Assembly (NCBI GenBank): GCA_963969595.1
Contig: OZ018409.1
Location: forward strand, 40,995,282 to 41,059,281
Source: Neckera pumila
Taxonomy: Eukaryota; Streptophyta; Bryopsida; Hypnales; Neckeraceae
Direction of reading: 5' to 3'
DNA length: 64,000 nucleotides
The notes under the pieces were generated by a model that worked only from the letters and a program-made list of their open reading frames with translations, did no database searches and was not told the DNA's origin. Below are positions 1-11,141 of this stretch, piece by piece. Within the stretch, counting starts at the first letter, position 1; each line of letters begins with the position of its first letter. The position numbers and the translations under genes are program-made.

Positions 1-764
1 TCTAGATTCCTCAACTCATGGGTTCATGATCTTAGACTCAAATAATAGCAATACTCTAAAATACGGATATAATTTATAAATACACATGTTATATATAGAG
101 ATTTGGATGTACAAACAAATGTCATACCATATTTTTTTGAAACTTGAAACTTCTAAACTTTTAAATATAGATATATTGCTCTTCCAAAACTATAAAAAAC
201 TACAAGGCCTCAAAAGACATGGGATTTGGAAAGTATGCTTCTATCAACACTATCACTATCACATATATTGATAAATATATATAGATACAGACATACATTA
301 TTTCATATCTTTTGAACATCTAGACTTCCTCATTTGTATATATTTGATCTATTCCAAATTATGACAAACAAGGGTTTTATAAGCCATGGGCTATATGTCA
401 TGAAATGGGCTTTTAAAGATTTTGGGCAAGTTCCCAAGATGTCAAATTCCATTGTAATTTTTTTAAAGTTTTTTTGGAGGTCATAGAATGTAATAAATTT
501 ATGGGAATATAATTTTCATTTATTTGGTGCCATGGAGAAAAAATTTTGCTCTCCTAAGTACAAAATGCTTGACTCTAGATAGCAAAAAATTCCGCAAAAA
601 CATATATAAACTTTGAAAATCTTTGATTCTTTGCATTTGGATAAGTGATGTAAGAATTATAAAGTCTTGTTTTGCAGATATTTAAAAAAACATTGTATAG
701 GATTCATTTCCAAACTCAATTTTCACAATTCTTCAAAACTAAAATGTCCGGGTCTGAAATGACC
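1..764. other. AT-rich DNA, no gene seen
   Basis: I see no credible coding region. Positions about 430-745 have a faint resemblance to the interior of the TTAA-flanked elements downstream: the word order around 'atgggaatataattttcatt' and 'taggattcatttc' recurs in elements C and M. It may be the remnant of another copy, but no terminal repeat is preserved. Confidence 0.4.
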
Positions 765-768
765 TTAT

Positions 769-1694
769 CCCCTAAAGGACCAAAATGCATTTTTTGGCAA
801 CATGGAAATTTTGGACAGGTATGTGTGACTAGAGATTTGCATGTTTTAGGCCCAAAATTTAATAGAAGTTGGGGACAAGGAGTATCTTTTATGTTTACAG
901 AATTTTATGACAATTGAAAATATGAGTCAATAGTTATGGTCTAATACATATTATTCTCTTCCCCTATTGGGCAGTCCGGGCAGATAAAAAAAATTGCTTT
1001 TCTCCAAAACAAAAAATTTGAAATTTGTTTTTTAGAATTATATATACATGGAAAGCTTTAAACCATTTGATTTTGATCAATGAGTCAAAGTTATGAGAAG
1101 TTTTTGTTCGCAAGCAGTTATGGATTCTCTACTCAAAAATAAACTTTGAAGTCCTTTATCTTACTAAATTTTCAATATTTTTTTAAATAAATAAAATTAT
1201 AGGATGTAAATTGATTATTACGGAATATAACATTGCTACCATTGGATTGGCATTTTTCAATTCCATAATTAAATTCTTAACAATTTAGTATTTAGTATCA
1301 TCTACTTCTTCCTACTTACTATTTTTTCCCTATATGTTGTATATTTCCAAATGATGTGAAATTTTTCAAGCATATAGCCAACTTGTCTAGAAAAATGAAT
1401 CCAAAGAAGCACCACCATTTTGGACAATTTTTGCATAGAAAAGCGAGCTTGTGAAGTGCAGCTGACCGTTTTTCTTAGAAACCAAAATAGCAATTATGTG
1501 ATTTCAAATGCTCATATCTTTCAATCCACATGGTGGGAATGTCTGAAATTTTTTTCGCATGTTTTCAAGTTAGTGTTCTACAAGATCCTATGGTAACATG
1601 TATAAAAAAAAAATCCAAAAATTTGGTACTTGTATAAAAATTGCAGTTTCAAGCGTTTTTAGTGAAAACATTAGGGGCCACGGAACTTTAGGGA
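769..1694 (+). mobile_element. TTAA-flanked non-coding TIR element, copy A
   Basis: This 926 bp AT-rich element carries no open frame of note. The left end reads CCCCTAAAGGACC after TTAT (765-768). The right end reads GGAACTTTAGGGA before TTAA (1695-1698), so the ends are short inverted repeats. The interior aligns along its length with copies B, G and K, for example at 'gggcagtccgggcaga' and 'agcatatagccaacttg'. The TTAA target with CCC-starting ends is the hallmark of the piggyBac superfamily. I infer a non-autonomous derivative. Confidence 0.8.
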
Positions 1695-1712
1695 TTAAAT
1701 TACCTTAGGCAA

Positions 1713-1948
1713 TGGCCAAAAGATAGGGACTTCCGAAGGAATCTATGAGGTTCTCGGTTCAATTCCCCATACTGACATTGCTCGCATGGGCGCTCTTTGT
1801 GCTAGTGCATAAGGAGTTGTTGTTTGTCCTTCCACTTGTTCCTGACCAAGATTAGGTCATGGTTTGCTATAGTTGTATCAGGTCTATCTTAGCTAGGGCC
1901 CTTAAAGGCCTTATACTTGAATTTTCTTTTTATAAATAAAATATAAAT
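1713..1948 (+). mobile_element. Possible tRNA-derived SINE
   Basis: A candidate internal RNA polymerase III promoter is visible. A box A-like stretch starts at 1713 (TGGCCAAAAGA), and a good box B match, GGTTCAATTCC, lies at 1756-1766, 43 bases downstream and within the usual SINE spacing. The unit ends in an A-rich tail (about 1931-1948, ataaataaaatataaa). No clear target duplication was found and no second copy is in the window, so the call rests on box B, spacing and tail only. Confidence 0.4.
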
Positions 1949-2659
1949 CCCTAGGGTGTACATTAATTGCTACAATACTTTGACCATTAAAATTAATATA
2001 CTTTTATTCCATTTTAGAACTATTAACAATAGTTCCATCTTATACCTACTTCTACTTAACAAGTCTTTTAACAAGTGAAAATAATTAAGGGGGAATGTTT
2101 ATTCTAAGATTTCCAATTTGATCCGTCATAAAGATTTAAAATTCAACACTCTATAGTACAAAAAAATTAAGTTAAAGGGTTCAAAGTTTGAAAACCTAAT
2201 TAAAGAAGGTGGAAAAAATGGTTATCTTTTCACTCTGAACACTAATAACTTACAATGTACATAATCAAAGGGTATGTAAAAACTCCATGCATTTTTAAAC
2301 AAGTCTTATGCAAGAGCTTACAATTGAATATGCAAAAAAAATAAAAACTCATTGCCGCTCTTTGCACTAGAAATGGCAATTTTAAATTGTTTTGAAGTGA
2401 CTGATAGTAATTAATGAATCTTTAAGGGTTCAGTCCACTTCACATTCTTTTGTAGAACCAAGGCTGGAGGTAAACCACCATTATAATATTATTAATATTA
2501 ACTTATTAGAGATATCCTTTAAGTCCAACTTGAAGATTTGCATTTTTATTTTATTTTATCTCCATCAAATAAGTGAAAATTAATAATGAATAGATTACAT
2601 CACCTACCATTCTACACTAATTGCATTCCTTTGGATTCAATTTTTAATCAAGTCAAATA
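1949..2659. other. AT-rich DNA, nothing recognised
   Basis: This stretch between the SINE-like unit and element B has many short poly-A/T runs. I see no open frame, terminal repeat or tandem repeat. Confidence 0.5.
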
Positions 2660-3227
2660 TTAACCCCTAAAGGACCAGCATGCATTTTTTGGCTGTATAA
2701 AATTGTTGGGCAGGTATGTGTGAATAGAGATTTCCATACTTTAAGCTAAAATTTTAATTGGAGGTGGGCGCAAGGAAAATCTTTCATATGCACTAAAGTA
2801 CATGACATTTGGAAATAGGAGTCAAAAGTTATGGCCAATTATGGGGTTTTTTGGTAATTGGGCAGTCCGGGTAGATTAGAAAAAATCATTTTTGTCAAAA
2901 ATAAAAATTTGAAATTGGTTTTTTAGAATAATATATACGTGGAAAGCTTTGAATCAATCCATTTTGACCAATGAGTCAAAAGTTATGAGGTTTTTTAGTT
3001 TCCGAGCAGTTATGGATGCTCTACTCTGAAATAAACTTTGAAGTTGTTTATTTAATTTCATTTTTAATATTTGATTGTTAAAAAAATTATAGGATGTAGG
3101 TTGTTATTACAACATTACAATCATTGGGATTTACATTTTTAATTCCATAATTAAATTCTTAACAATTTAGTATTTTGGATCATTTTCTACTTATTTCTAC
3201 TTACTATTTTTTTTGTATATGTTGTAC

Positions 3228-4598
3228 CAATGTCCGGGAAGAACCGGCGGCTAATACAAAGTTAGCCGGTTGAAATGGTCAAAAAAACGGTTGAGCTTTG
3301 AAAGTGAAGGATGGAAAACCGGAGGAAAAATTGATAAGATAGGCAATCAACCGGTGTACATAAAAATTTGGAGGATAATTTACTCGCCTCAATTTATAAT
3401 AGGGTGGATTTAAACCGGTTTGTTTTGTAAAAAGGAGGATTTGGGCTGCTATACATGTATCGTAAGTGGCACATATCCGGGATTAGGATAGGTCGGGTAT
3501 TGAGATAAAGAGGCCGGGTATTGCATAAGGGGGTTAGTGGGACCAGCTGGGGACAGGGCCAGCTGGCCGTAGGGAGCACCCGAGGAAGAGGCAACCCTTT
3601 CTTTCCAAAAAATGTATGCTGAATCTATTTGTGTAGCCTTAGAGGCCAGATTTGTTGATAATGACATTATTGATGCTTTTAAAATTCTGAATCCAATTCA
3701 TGTGCCTCAAATGCAACTTGGTTTAGCATCTTGGGGGGTGGTACAATTAGATTTGGTTTTGAGGCAATATGGAGAAGAAAAACGCAAGGGAGGGACAATT
3801 TTTCCTCCCTTGGTGAATGCTGCAACTTGTAAGCAAGAATTCTTTGCTTTCAAGGTGCAAAGAACCATTGAATGGATAGAAAGGACTTTTGGGGATTTGT
3901 GGGCTTCTATTGCTTGGAGTGCATCTTTGAAACTAAAGTATCCTAACCTTTTGACACTTGTTGAAATTGCAAGATGTCAATGTGTGAGTACAGCGACGTG
4001 TGAGAGAGCATTTTCTGTGCAGAATGGCATCAAGCAGAAATTTTGAAATTGCATGACAACAACACATTTGGATAGTGTCATGCGTATGAACATGGAAGGA
4101 CCAACCCAAGACTTTGAGCCTATTTTAATGGATGCCATCATCTTATGGAAGAATGTTAGAAAGTTTAGATATTTATTTACTAATCCTGAGAAGTATTTAA
4201 CATGGGCAGCAGAGGATCCTTTTGAAGAAGGTGAAAATTCTGAACCCTAAACTTTGATTTTTGCAACCTTTTCAATGACCATCCTTAACTCCATATTGCA
4301 TGGGTTGGGAGGATTCTTGGCTTTCAGTTGGTGAAAGGCTATGCCAGGTTCAATTCCTGCCAAGAATGTAATGTCTTTTTTAGATTGTAAACCGGCAATT
4401 TTTTGACATTAGAGGATTTTCACTTTTCAAATTTTCACTTGGAAGGAAATAGGCCGGTTACAAACTGATATGAGGGGCAAAAAACCGGAAAAATTTAGAG
4501 TTAAAAGGATGAAACTGGTGCCCTCTAAAAAAAAAATGGACCATTATTGTAGAAGGAGGATATCTACTGGTAGAGCTCCAAAATCTTCCCAAACACTG
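3228..4598 (+). mobile_element. hAT DNA transposon, 1371 bp
   Basis: Three hAT hallmarks agree. The element is flanked by a perfect 8 bp duplication, TGTTGTAC (3220-3227 and 4599-4606). Its ends are short imperfect inverted repeats, CAATGTCCGGG and, read inward from the right, CAGTGTTTGGG (8 of 11 match). It also contains a transposase C-terminal fragment. AACCGG-like motifs cluster near both ends (about 3245-3420 and 4389-4490), as subterminal repeats do in hAT elements. At 1.4 kb it is much shorter than an autonomous element, so it is probably an internal-deletion derivative. Confidence 0.9.
3612..4250 (+). pseudogene. hAT transposase C-terminal fragment
   Basis: This is one reading frame of about 212 codons with a single internal TGA at 4044-4046. 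Before the stop, the protein holds the hAT dimerisation region: a KYPNLL stretch followed by VSTATCERAFSVQNGIK, the conserved (S/T)TA-x2-ER-x-FS signature at about residues 122-136. After the stop the same frame continues with a run containing LDSVMRMNMEGP, the family's usual tail. The N-terminal BED finger and RNase H-like catalytic core are missing. A CGA-to-TGA change could explain the stop at this position. It cannot encode active transposase. The next open frame starts with ATG at 4053, but that ATG is simply internal. Confidence 0.85.
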
Positions 4599-4964
4599 TG
4601 TTGTACAATTCCAAATGATTTGAAATTTTTTTAAGCATGTAGCCAACTTGTTTAGGAAAAAGAACTCCAAGAAGCATCACCATTTGGGACATTTTTTTAT
4701 ACAAATGTGACATTCTGAAGTGCAGCTGCCTTGTTGTTTGCAGGGACAAAAAAAGGATTTTTGCCAATTCAAATGCTAATATCTTCCAATCCGTATGGTG
4801 GAAAATTCTGAAATTTTTTCCACATCTTCTAAAACTAGTTTACTATAAGATCATATGGTTACATGTGTCAAAAGTTTTTTTTTCAAAAATTTGGTACTTG
4901 TTCTAAAAATAGCAATTTTTGAGTGTTTTCGGTGAAAACATAGTCATGGAACTTTAGAGGTTAA

Positions 4965-6216
4965 AGGTGTGAAATAAAAGAGTATAGGTTTGAAGTTGAT
5001 CATGATCAAATTCATCGAACTTTGTAAGTTGCATGAAAATAGAGTAAGACATATCCCATTTGATTGGTTTCAACCTTACAAATCCAATTCCAAAGCCCTA
5101 GTGTTTTTCCTAATCCATTTTGTGACCAAATGATGAAGATTGAAGGAAACAAAGCATAAAATTTAATATTGATTCTTTCAACTTGAGCTTTGAAAATACA
5201 CTAGAATCTAGTCCAAAAAGTAGCTTTAGATATTTAGTGCTTAACTCATATATGTGAGTTTTCAAATTTTTCCCATACCCAATCAATTCCTTTTTGGTTA
5301 TTCCTTTTTATTTATCGAAACAAAAGTAATTTGAAACCAATATTTGTTATCCTTCAGTTCTCAAATATGATAGGATTGAAGGGTTTATTTTCTCTTTTAA
5401 AAAATACATTGACAATGGATCTTATTGATTTTGTGTAAAGAATGTATTAGAATAATATATTTTTTATATATGATATGTGCTAAAAGAGTTGCACCACAAA
5501 GATTATATGGATTTGGTATTTGTGCTTCTTGAAGATATGTCTATTATACACGTACAACAAACAATGCATGTCAAAATTTTACAATTTCAATATGTTTTAA
5601 AACAAAAAGAAAAGTCTTGTATTTCCATATAAGAATTATAAATACAAATTACTTTCGACATTTTGACAAGTTTGAGATGTTTGCAAGAGTTTTTTGTTTC
5701 ATCAATTGAAATGGATATTTTGCATTTGAGGCCAAATTCTTGTGAATGCAATTTTGAATGGAAATATTTAAGACTCTTACATAGAGTGTAGACTTCTTAT
5801 AGCTTTCTAAAAAGCTAATTTGCAAAAGATACCAGTTTCAAATTAGAAATTTACACATATTTCTTCACCTCTCTTAATCTTTTGTTGATAAATTTTTTTA
5901 ATAAAAGATGTTCATATTTTCCAAAGAAAATTTTTATTATGCTATTATGAATGAGGGATGAAGAATTTATTAGGCAAGTAGTCCAAAAGAAACTCCTGCA
6001 AAAAAATTGTAAGGCTACTTTGAACTTTATAATATTTGAAATGCTATAAAATTGGTCTTTTCAATTGGTAGAGAAATAGGTATACTATTGTAGTTAAATG
6101 AAAAATTTCACAATAAAATTTGCAAAAGATGCTACAAATTTGTGAAATTTACCTTATTTTTCAGAAGTTTAGTTTTGTAGTAGTTTTGTTCAATATTAAT
6201 AGAAATACTCTAGAAG
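4965..6216. other. AT-rich DNA, nothing recognised
   Basis: This is 1.25 kb between elements B and C. Scattered A/T tracts are present; I see no open frame with known motifs, no inverted termini and no tandem repeats. Confidence 0.5.
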
Positions 6217-6220
6217 TTAA

Positions 6221-7141
6221 CCCCTAAAGGACCATTGTCCCTTTGGGGGAAAAATGGGATTTCAGGCAGGTATTTACGGGCTGAATTTTTGACATTATTT
6301 TTTGAAATTTTTTTGGAAGACAGAAAAACTGCTAAGCTTCATGGGAATAAAAAAAAATTTCAATTGATGCCCGAGAAAAAAAATTATGCCCAAATAAGCT
6401 CAAAACAGGGGACATGGCAATAAAAAAAAATTTGCAATTTTTTTTTCAAATTTTTAAAAACTTTCTTTTCTTATAGATTATATTTTTTTCCATCTGGGAA
6501 GCTTTTATTCATTTCATTTGGATTTGTTATGAGAAAATTACAGACAATCTTGTTTTTCGGGCACTTATAGCATCTTTCTAAAAAAAATAACTTGTAGGAT
6601 TCATTTCTGAATGCAATTTTTACAATTTAAAAAAAAATAAATTCCACAAGGTCTAGTTTTTTTGCTAAAACAATCTCACCATTGGGATTAGTGTTTTTTA
6701 ATTCCATATAAAAGATATTAATATTTTAGATTTTCCTTCTATCTTGTACCTACTTCTACTTAACAATTTTTTAAGAACGAAAATTAAGTTTTTTTGGATT
6801 TCTTTTTTTTTCCCTAGACTCTCAACTCAGTTCTCCACTATAAAGATTAAAAGCTCAAATGTCTATAATGCAAAAAATTAAAGTAAAAAATGCTCAAACT
6901 CATGAAATTTAGTCCTGCAATGTGCTGAAAAACTTTTTTTTTTTTTAAACTTTAAGCGTAGATATCTTGCAATCTGTGCAGTCAAAAATTCTGAAATCTT
7001 TTCCTCACATTTTCATACTAGTTAGGTATAATATCCTATGGTTAGATATGAAGAAAAAAATTCAATTTTTTTTACTCTTTGTTATAGAAATGGCAGTTTT
7101 GAGTGTTTTTTGGCTGAAAAGAGGCCTTGATCCTTTAGGGG
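6221..7141 (+). mobile_element. TTAA-flanked TIR element, copy C (subfamily 2)
   Basis: This 921 bp element has CCCCTAAAGGACC after TTAA (6217-6220) and TCCTTTAGGGG before TTAA (7142-7145). The interior differs strongly from copy A but aligns with copy M at 49.1 kb, for example at 'gggatttca(g/a)gcaggta' and 'gatcctttaggggttaa'. Length and end structure are nevertheless the same as in subfamily 1. It is non-coding. Confidence 0.85.
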
Positions 7142-7145
7142 TTAA

Positions 7146-8267
7146 ATGGACATTAAATATTTATACATTATTAAAAACTAAAAATTAAAAAGAGTTTTAA
7201 AAATTAAAAAGGCAATAATAGAAGGAACCATGGTTGAAAGCCTTTATCAAACTCCCTTCTCTTAGCTTCTTGCCACATGAGGGACATGCACCTCACCGAG
7301 TTCAACAAATTTGCTTGTAATTTGTTAGAGCACCTGCACCTCAGTGTATCAAAAATGATGTGCAACAGGGGGAATAGAGGGTCTATGTATTAGATAACCG
7401 ACGAGCTGCGGTAGTGGCGAGTAGGTTATCGGACATAACCGGTTGTTCACTTTTCAATCACAACCTTTGATCTTCATGATCCAAGGGTGTAGGAAGCAAG
7501 TTGAAAGGAGAGAAGGTTATGAGATATAACTTGTAATGGCAATGGTGATGGGTTACCAATGGGACGGTGCCACGTGAGTGTTGAAAACTCAACAACCGGT
7601 TATGTATGGGGCCCAGTCAAGGGGCTATCAACAATGCCATCATCGCGCATTGTGAAGGCTTGCAAAACCTCATTGGTCATTGTTTTCAGGTTGTCGTTTG
7701 TCCTTGATCAGGCTGCTCACCGGCTACGTGGCACAGTCAGATCGACCGTATGTGCTGCATGATTTTAGAGAGTTGAGAAAGAAAAGCTTAGATCATATTT
7801 GACGGCAACATCATTGGAATCTATGCTTATGTATGAATTGAGAGGGTCCTCAACTATGGAGTGGCTAGATCTCATTTTGAAGAGCCCATGGTGCTTGTTC
7901 CCATTGCCCATTTAACGGTGGGGCACAGAAATTGCTGAAGGCTCGCTAGGAGACGTTGGGGCTATGTAGGACGTGCTAGGATGTAGGTGCTTGTAAATTT
8001 TCCTCTGAGACAAGCGTACCAGGTGTTTTTTAGCAATTTTTTTCTAAATAGTGATGCAAATTTTTTAAGGGAATCTTTGGTGAGATATATATTTTTTCAA
8101 TGGATGAAATTGCAACATGCTACCGAATCTTGAAACGGTGTTGTTCTATTTTGGATGGATAAATACATTTTCATCCATATATTACAAGTTTCATCCAATT
8201 CTGTGTATGTATATAAATTCATCACTCCAATGAATGAAAAAATTGCTTTTTGCCTTGCGCCAAATAA
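7146..8267. other. Unassigned DNA
   Basis: Part of this stretch (about 7360-7960) is GC-richer than its surroundings and looks low-copy within the window. I find no protein domain and no repeat boundaries. Positions 8090-8240 contain TTCATCCA/TGGATGAA words that could fold back, but without a defined end. Confidence 0.4.
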
Positions 8268-8623
8268 ACTAGTGTGCCCTATACCGTTGCCACAGCCAAA
8301 ATCATAGTAAAATTATTGAAATTCAATATTTTTCAGACTGTCATTCCAAACGCCACAAAACAAAGCCCGTCCATCCCTCTTTGCCAAGAGTTTTCCAACG
8401 GTACCAACAACGCGACCAAAATCAAAGTCAAAATATTTTTTAAATTTTTTGACCCATAAATACTTCGAAATTCAATAACTTCGGCACCGTAGGTCCCAAC
8501 GCCACGAAACCAAGCCCGTGCACCCCTCCTTGCCGAGGGCTTTCCGACGGTACCAAACATGCCCCCAGGGGATGCACGGTCCGGGAGATCTCAACGTAAC
8601 AAAACAAAACAAAACAAACAGCC
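8268..8623 (-). repeat. Repeat family R4, inverted copy
   Basis: This is related in inverse orientation to the two copies at 50.55 and 51.18 kb. They share the (GTTT/GTTTT)n stretch, the block GGTACCGTCGGAAAGC and an end near ACTAGTGTG. This copy contains an internal ~165 bp duplication of the GGTACC block (about 8340-8400 and 8465-8560). No terminal inverted repeats, box A/B or coding domain were recognised, so its class is unknown. Confidence 0.6.
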
Positions 8624-8680
8624 AAACTTAAGGTATAGATTTAAAAAACGACTGAACTCGCTAAAAATCACTTCAGCTTA

Positions 8681-9367
8681 GAGCATCCCCACCCGTCTTG
8701 CATATTGGATGACTTGTTAAGAGAGGCTTGCAAAATTGCCCCACCCGTCTTGCATATTGGATGACTTGTTAAGAGAGGCTTGCAAAATTGCCCCACCCGT
8801 CTTGCATAATGGATGAACTTGTTAAGAGGCCAAGCCAAAAGACGCCGGTGGCTTGCAAAACTGGGCTCTTTTGCAAGCCAAAGGGTGGCTTGCAAACCGG
8901 CTTGCAAACCGCATGAGACAAACACTTTTCCACTTTAGAGCATCCCCACCCGGCTTGCAAAATGCAAGCCAGGTTGCAAGCCTGGCAGTCCATTTTGCAA
9001 GCCGGGGAAGAAGGGTCGCCCCACCCGTGGCCTCTTAAGAGGCCATTGCCATCCAATGAGCTACGTCCACATTCACGGATCATGTCCTTGCTTTTTGGGA
9101 AAGTGGAAAAGTGTTTGTCTCACGCGGTTTGCAAGCCGGTTTGCAAGCCGGTTTGCAAGCCACCCTTTGGCTTGCAAAAGAGCCCGGGTTTACAAGCCAC
9201 CGGCGACTTTTGGCTTGGCCTCTTAACAAGTTCATCCATTATGCAAGACGGGTGGGGCAATTTTGCAAGCCTCTCTTAACAAGTCATCCAATATGCAAGA
9301 CGGGTGGGGCAATTTTGCAAGCCTCTCTTAACAAGTCATCCAATATGCAAGACGGGTGGGGATGCTC
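8681..9367. mobile_element. Palindromic PIF/Harbinger-like element
   Basis: The element starts GAGCATCCCCACCCG and ends in the inverse complement. It is flanked by the 3 bp duplication TTA (8678-8680, 9368-9370), as in PIF/Harbinger MITEs. Its outer arms (8681-8935 and about 9103-9367) are inverted copies of each other, making a ~690 bp palindrome around a ~165 bp centre. Each arm contains two to three tandem copies of a ~51 bp unit ('ttgcaagcctctcttaacaa') and GCAAGCCGGTTT subrepeats. The centre begins with a second GAGCATCCCC end at 8938. It is non-coding, and a transcript could form a long hairpin. Confidence 0.85.
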
Positions 9368-9428
9368 TTAAGCCAACTGCGCCTCCCCCTAAGTTAACCC
9401 TTCTACATTTATCAAAAGTACAAATAAA

Positions 9429-9475
9429 TCAATGGAATCTGTCCATGTGTTTCCAAAAAAACAAAAACAAAAAAC
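9429..9475 (+). mobile_element. Ultra-short LINE/SINE 3' tail insertion
   Basis: A 47 bp insert ends in an A-rich tail. It is bounded by a 15 bp direct repeat with one mismatch, AAAAGTRCAAATAAA (9414-9428 and 9476-9490). The non-A part (TCAATGGAATCTGTCCATG) resembles 9836-9855. This is the pattern of target-primed reverse transcription that aborted after copying only the 3' end. Confidence 0.6.
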
Positions 9476-9490
9476 AAAAGTGCAAATAAA

Positions 9491-10213
9491 CTTTTCAGAA
9501 AGGACCTATAGCAAATAATGAACGTTTAGATATTTGAAATTCAATTAAATCAATAAAATCCAAATTTTGTTGTCATCTATTATTATTATGAGTGATTGTA
9601 TAAATTATGAGAAATTGGAATGGTGCCACCTCATTGGATGCAGTGGATCCCCAGTGAGATCAGTTTTAATTAATGGTTCAAAAAGTTGGTGTCAGCCGTC
9701 AATTTAGTTCCAATTGATTGTCGCCTGGGGCCCCTATTTCATGGTTTAATAGGCTCTACGGTGGCTTTTAATAGGTCCGTATCCTTAATAAAAATCAAAT
9801 TCCTTCAAGACACGGATCCCAAGAAAAACCTCGAATCAATGGAAATTGTCCATGTGTTAAGAAAAAAAAAACTAAACTCGAACGCACTGTTGTTGGGCCA
9901 CAGAGAGAGAGATTCTCCAAGGGCTCCATCATGAACCAAATGATAAGCATGAAAGCGCCATCCAAAGCGGCTTTGGCACTTGGCAATTTTGGCACCCAAA
10001 TGCCCTAATTAGAAATTAGTAGGTATCCGTAGTTGACTTATTAGAAAGAACCAAAAATCTGCACATTCATTTTTGAGAAACGACAAAGTGAGAAAAAAAA
10101 TTACTTCAGAAAGGCTCTAAGACAATGCTTTTGTAAATTTAAATTAGCGAGCCTTCAGTTGTGCCGTTGCCACAGTATAAGAAAAGAAAAGAAAAAGGAA
10201 ATTTCTAAACTAT
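9491..10213. other. Unassigned DNA with a second short retro-tail
   Basis: Mostly unrecognised. At about 9836-9871 a TCAATGGAAATTGTCCATG block with an A tail repeats the 9429 insert. It may be flanked by an imperfect duplication (aaacctcgaa / aaactcgaa). No gene was seen. Confidence 0.4.
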
Positions 10214-10217
10214 TTAA

Positions 10218-11137
10218 CCCCTAAAGAACCAATGTGATTTTTTTGGCTACATAGAAACTTTGGGCAGGTATGCATGACTAGAGATATTCATATTTTTGGC
10301 CCAAATTTTAATAGAAGGTGGGAACAAGGACTAGCTTTAAGGCCCAACAATTTTCATAACTTTTGACTATATGGATAAAAAGTTATTGCATGATATGTAG
10401 TTTGTTTTTCAACTCAGACAGTCCGGGCAAATTTTAAAAAAATCACTTTTTTCATAAACTAAAATTTGAAACTGATTTTGTTGAGTTATATATGCAAGGA
10501 TAGCTTTGAATCATTCCATTTTGATCAATGAGTTAAAAGTTATGAAGATTTTTTGTTCACGGAAAGATATAGAACCTCTAACTCTAAAATAAACTTTAAA
10601 GTCCTTTATCTTATTCATTTTTCAATATTTTTTGAAAAAAACAAAATTGTAGGATGTAGATTGTTTCTTACAACATTGCAACCAATGGATTGACATTTTT
10701 CAATTCCTTAATTAAATTCATAACAATTTAGTATTTTGAATCATTCTCAACTTCTTTCTACTTGCTAATTTTTTGTATATCTTGTTCGATTCCAAATGAT
10801 TTGAATTTTTTTCAGCATGTGACCAACTTGTCAAGGAAAAGGTTCCAAAGAAGCACCACCATTTTGGACATTTTTCATAGAAAAGTGAGCTTGTGAAGTG
10901 CAGCTGCCCTGTTTTTTGGAATGCCAAAACAATGATTCAGTGACTTTGAATGCTTATATCTTGCAATCCACACAATAGAAAATTCTGAAATTTTTACCAC
11001 ATGTCCAAAAGTCAGCATACTACAAGATCCTATCGTTTCATGTATTAAAAAAAAAATCTTCAAAAATTTGGTACATGTTCTAAAAATGGCAATTTTTTGA
11101 GTGTTTTAATAAAAACATAGTCATAGAATTTTAGGGA
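10218..11137 (+). mobile_element. TTAA-flanked TIR element, copy D
   Basis: This 920 bp element starts CCCCTAAAGAACC after TTAA (10214-10217). The right end TTTTAGGGA is followed by TTCT (11138-11141), presumably a mutated TTAA. The 5' part resembles copies H and J ('agctttaaggcccaacaatt'), and the 3' part resembles A and B. It may therefore be a recombinant between subfamilies. It is non-coding. Confidence 0.8.
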
Positions 11138-11141
11138 TTCT

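Larger units (their letters stand above)
2664..4960 (+). mobile_element. TTAA-flanked TIR element, copy B, split by hAT
   Basis: The left end CCCCTAAAGGACC follows TTAA (2660-2663); the right end ACTTTAGAGG precedes TTAA (4961-4964). The element is interrupted at 3228-4598 by a hAT transposon with an 8 bp duplication. Removing the insert and one duplication leaves 918 bp, matching copies A, C, D, G, J and K. The two halves rejoin within 'tgttgtacaattccaaatga', the same string that is continuous in other copies. Confidence 0.85.

Noticed and set aside
1756..1766. Possible tRNA gene at the T-arm-like GGTTCAATTCC
   Set aside because: Acceptor and anticodon stems cannot be formed from the upstream sequence; a SINE is the better reading.
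4298..4375. Second SINE-like box B (GGTTCAATTCC) inside the hAT element
   Set aside because: The box B match is good but there is no A-rich tail or duplication, and the sequence may belong to the hAT element itself.
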